Positions 5,072-5,739 of a stretch of 5,739 nucleotides of DNA are shown here, one piece after another; the stretch's first letter is position 1; every line of letters starts with the position of its first letter. The DNA comes from Geminicoccaceae bacterium. Lineage in GTDB: Bacteria; Pseudomonadota; Alphaproteobacteria; Geminicoccales; Geminicoccaceae. The DNA lies in the NCBI GenBank assembly GCA_030824835.1, contig JAPJRA010000280.1:1-5739 (forward strand), written 5' to 3'. A program made the translations under genes and the position numbers. The notes beneath the pieces were generated by a model. That model had not been told where the DNA came from and searched no databases. It saw only the letters and a list, made by a program, of their open reading frames with translations.

Positions 5072-5739
5072 CTAGAGCCATTCGTCCTTGATGCCGTAGG
5101 CCGCGTAAGCTGCCCGCAATAGGGAGAGCCGCAAGGCCGGAAGGGCGAAGCGCGGGGGCGGGCTCAGGAGGAAATCGGGCAAGGGCGGATCGGGCTCGCG
5201 GCCGGCCAGTCGGGCGGCAGCGGCCCGCCCGAGCATGGTGGCGAACGAGACGCCGCTGCCGTGATAGGCCATGGCCGCCATCGTGCCGCGACCCTCATCC
5301 AGCCAGCCCAGATGGGGCAGCAGATCGCTGGCGAGTGCGACCAGGCCCGACCAGGCATGCTCGATCTCCACACCCCTCCAGGCTGGGAACTTCTCGCCGA
5401 GACGACGTTCCATCCACGCCTGATGGGCGGTCAGGGCGGTTGGCGACGCGTCGGTCCCACCGCGGGCCCCAAACAGCAGCCGGCCGTCCCGCAACAAGCG
5501 AATGTAGAACAGAAGGTTGCGCGTGTCGGCGACCAGTGCAGGCCGGGTCCAGCCCTGGGCCGCCAGCTCCGCGGCGGTGAGCGGCCGCGTCACGAGGATG
5601 CTGGAGAGTGCGGGCAGCACCCGGCCGTGCAGGTCGGCCGCCAACCCTTCGGGCGTGTAGCCGTTGGTAGCGACCAGGACCCGTCGTGCCGAAACCGTGC
5701 CATTTGCCGTCGTCAACAGGTGCCGGCCGTCGCTCCGCT
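5072..5739 (-). CDS. FAD-dependent oxidoreductase, DAO/OrdL-like (C-terminal part, 5' end outside window)
   Basis: A flavoenzyme of the D-amino acid oxidase/glycine oxidase superfamily, closest in feel to the OrdL/PuuB group (COG0665) that oxidises amines or amino acids such as gamma-glutamylputrescine. The frame stays open to the right edge, so the visible 221 or so residues are the C-terminal half of a protein usually near 430; the N-terminal Rossmann motif is not visible and the TTG at 5716 is internal. Counting from that TTG, I see RRVLVATNGYTP (11-22), RVLPALSSILVTRPL (32-46), DTRNLLFYIRLLRDGRLLFG (64-83), AWSGLVALASDLLPHLG (121-137) and the C-terminal FAD-contacting YHGSGVSFATMLGRAAA (151-167). 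These occur in the order expected for the family, including the VxATNGYT strand and the YHGxGVxxATxxG helix. Its substrate and operon partners lie off the edge. Sarcosine, proline or putrescine-derivative oxidation cannot be told apart here. Confidence 0.9.
   Translation of the reverse strand, partial: RSDGRHLLTTANGTVSARRVLVATNGYTPEGLAADLHGRVLPALSSILVTRPLTAAELAAQGWTRPALVADTRNLLFYIRLLRDGRLLFGARGGTDASPTALTAHQAWMERRLGEKFPAWRGVEIEHAWSGLVALASDLLPHLGWLDEGRGTMAAMAYHGSGVSFATMLGRAAAARLAGREPDPPLPDFLLSPPPRFALPALRLSLLRAAYAAYGIKDEWL

Noticed and set aside
4341..5081. A 246-codon - strand frame antisense to the GNAT gene and the end of the small exported protein gene.
   Set aside because: No domain pattern and no convincing start. 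The + strand has clear GNAT motifs A and B with ribosome binding sites.
1..5739. Mobile elements, CRISPR arrays, tRNA or rRNA genes, phage or defence genes.
   Set aside because: No transposase or integrase motifs, terminal repeats, regularly spaced repeats or RNA-like folds were seen. All long frames are metabolic, transport or small-protein genes.

Overview
The window is 5.7 kb of GC-rich, gene-dense bacterial chromosome. Six genes fill almost all of it, and the longest stretch without a gene is 164 bases. The high GC, the strong third-position GC bias (it creates long antisense shadow ORFs), the Shine-Dalgarno starts and the gene families fit a metabolically versatile proteobacterium. My best guess is a GC-rich alphaproteobacterium such as a Rhodospirillales or Rhizobiales relative. 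That is inference; no rRNA or tRNA is present to settle it.

Layout from left to right. The 3' part of an FGGY-family sugar kinase, most like xylulokinase (xylB), runs on + to base 877. Nine bases later it meets the convergent stop of a full-length dipeptide-binding protein, dppA (-, 887-2482). Upstream of dppA on the same strand is an amidase-signature hydrolase (-, 2611-4017), so the two could be co-transcribed as amidase then dppA. A 164-base divergent intergenic region (4018-4181) follows. Then come two + genes: a small, probably exported protein of unknown function (4182-4502) and a GNAT acetyltransferase (4581-5027). The window ends in the 3' part of a convergent FAD-dependent amine or amino-acid oxidoreductase (-, 5072 to the right edge).

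How they may work together. DppA would capture small peptides in the periplasm for an ABC permease not encoded here, since no dppBCDF genes adjoin it. The amidase hydrolyses C-N amide bonds, the GNAT enzyme acetylates an unknown acceptor, and the FAD enzyme oxidises an amine or amino acid. Together they suggest scavenging of nitrogenous compounds. The sugar kinase probably ends a separate sugar-catabolism operon extending off the left edge.

I found no mobile element, CRISPR array, phage gene, RNA gene or clearly novel multi-gene system. The least explained signals are in the non-coding DNA. An identical 10-base word, CATGCTTGGC read on -, lies at nearly the same distance upstream of both the amidase and dppA. 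In each place it is embedded in dyad symmetry. This could be a shared operator and is the best lead in the window. The small exported protein at 4182-4502 is the least characterised gene.
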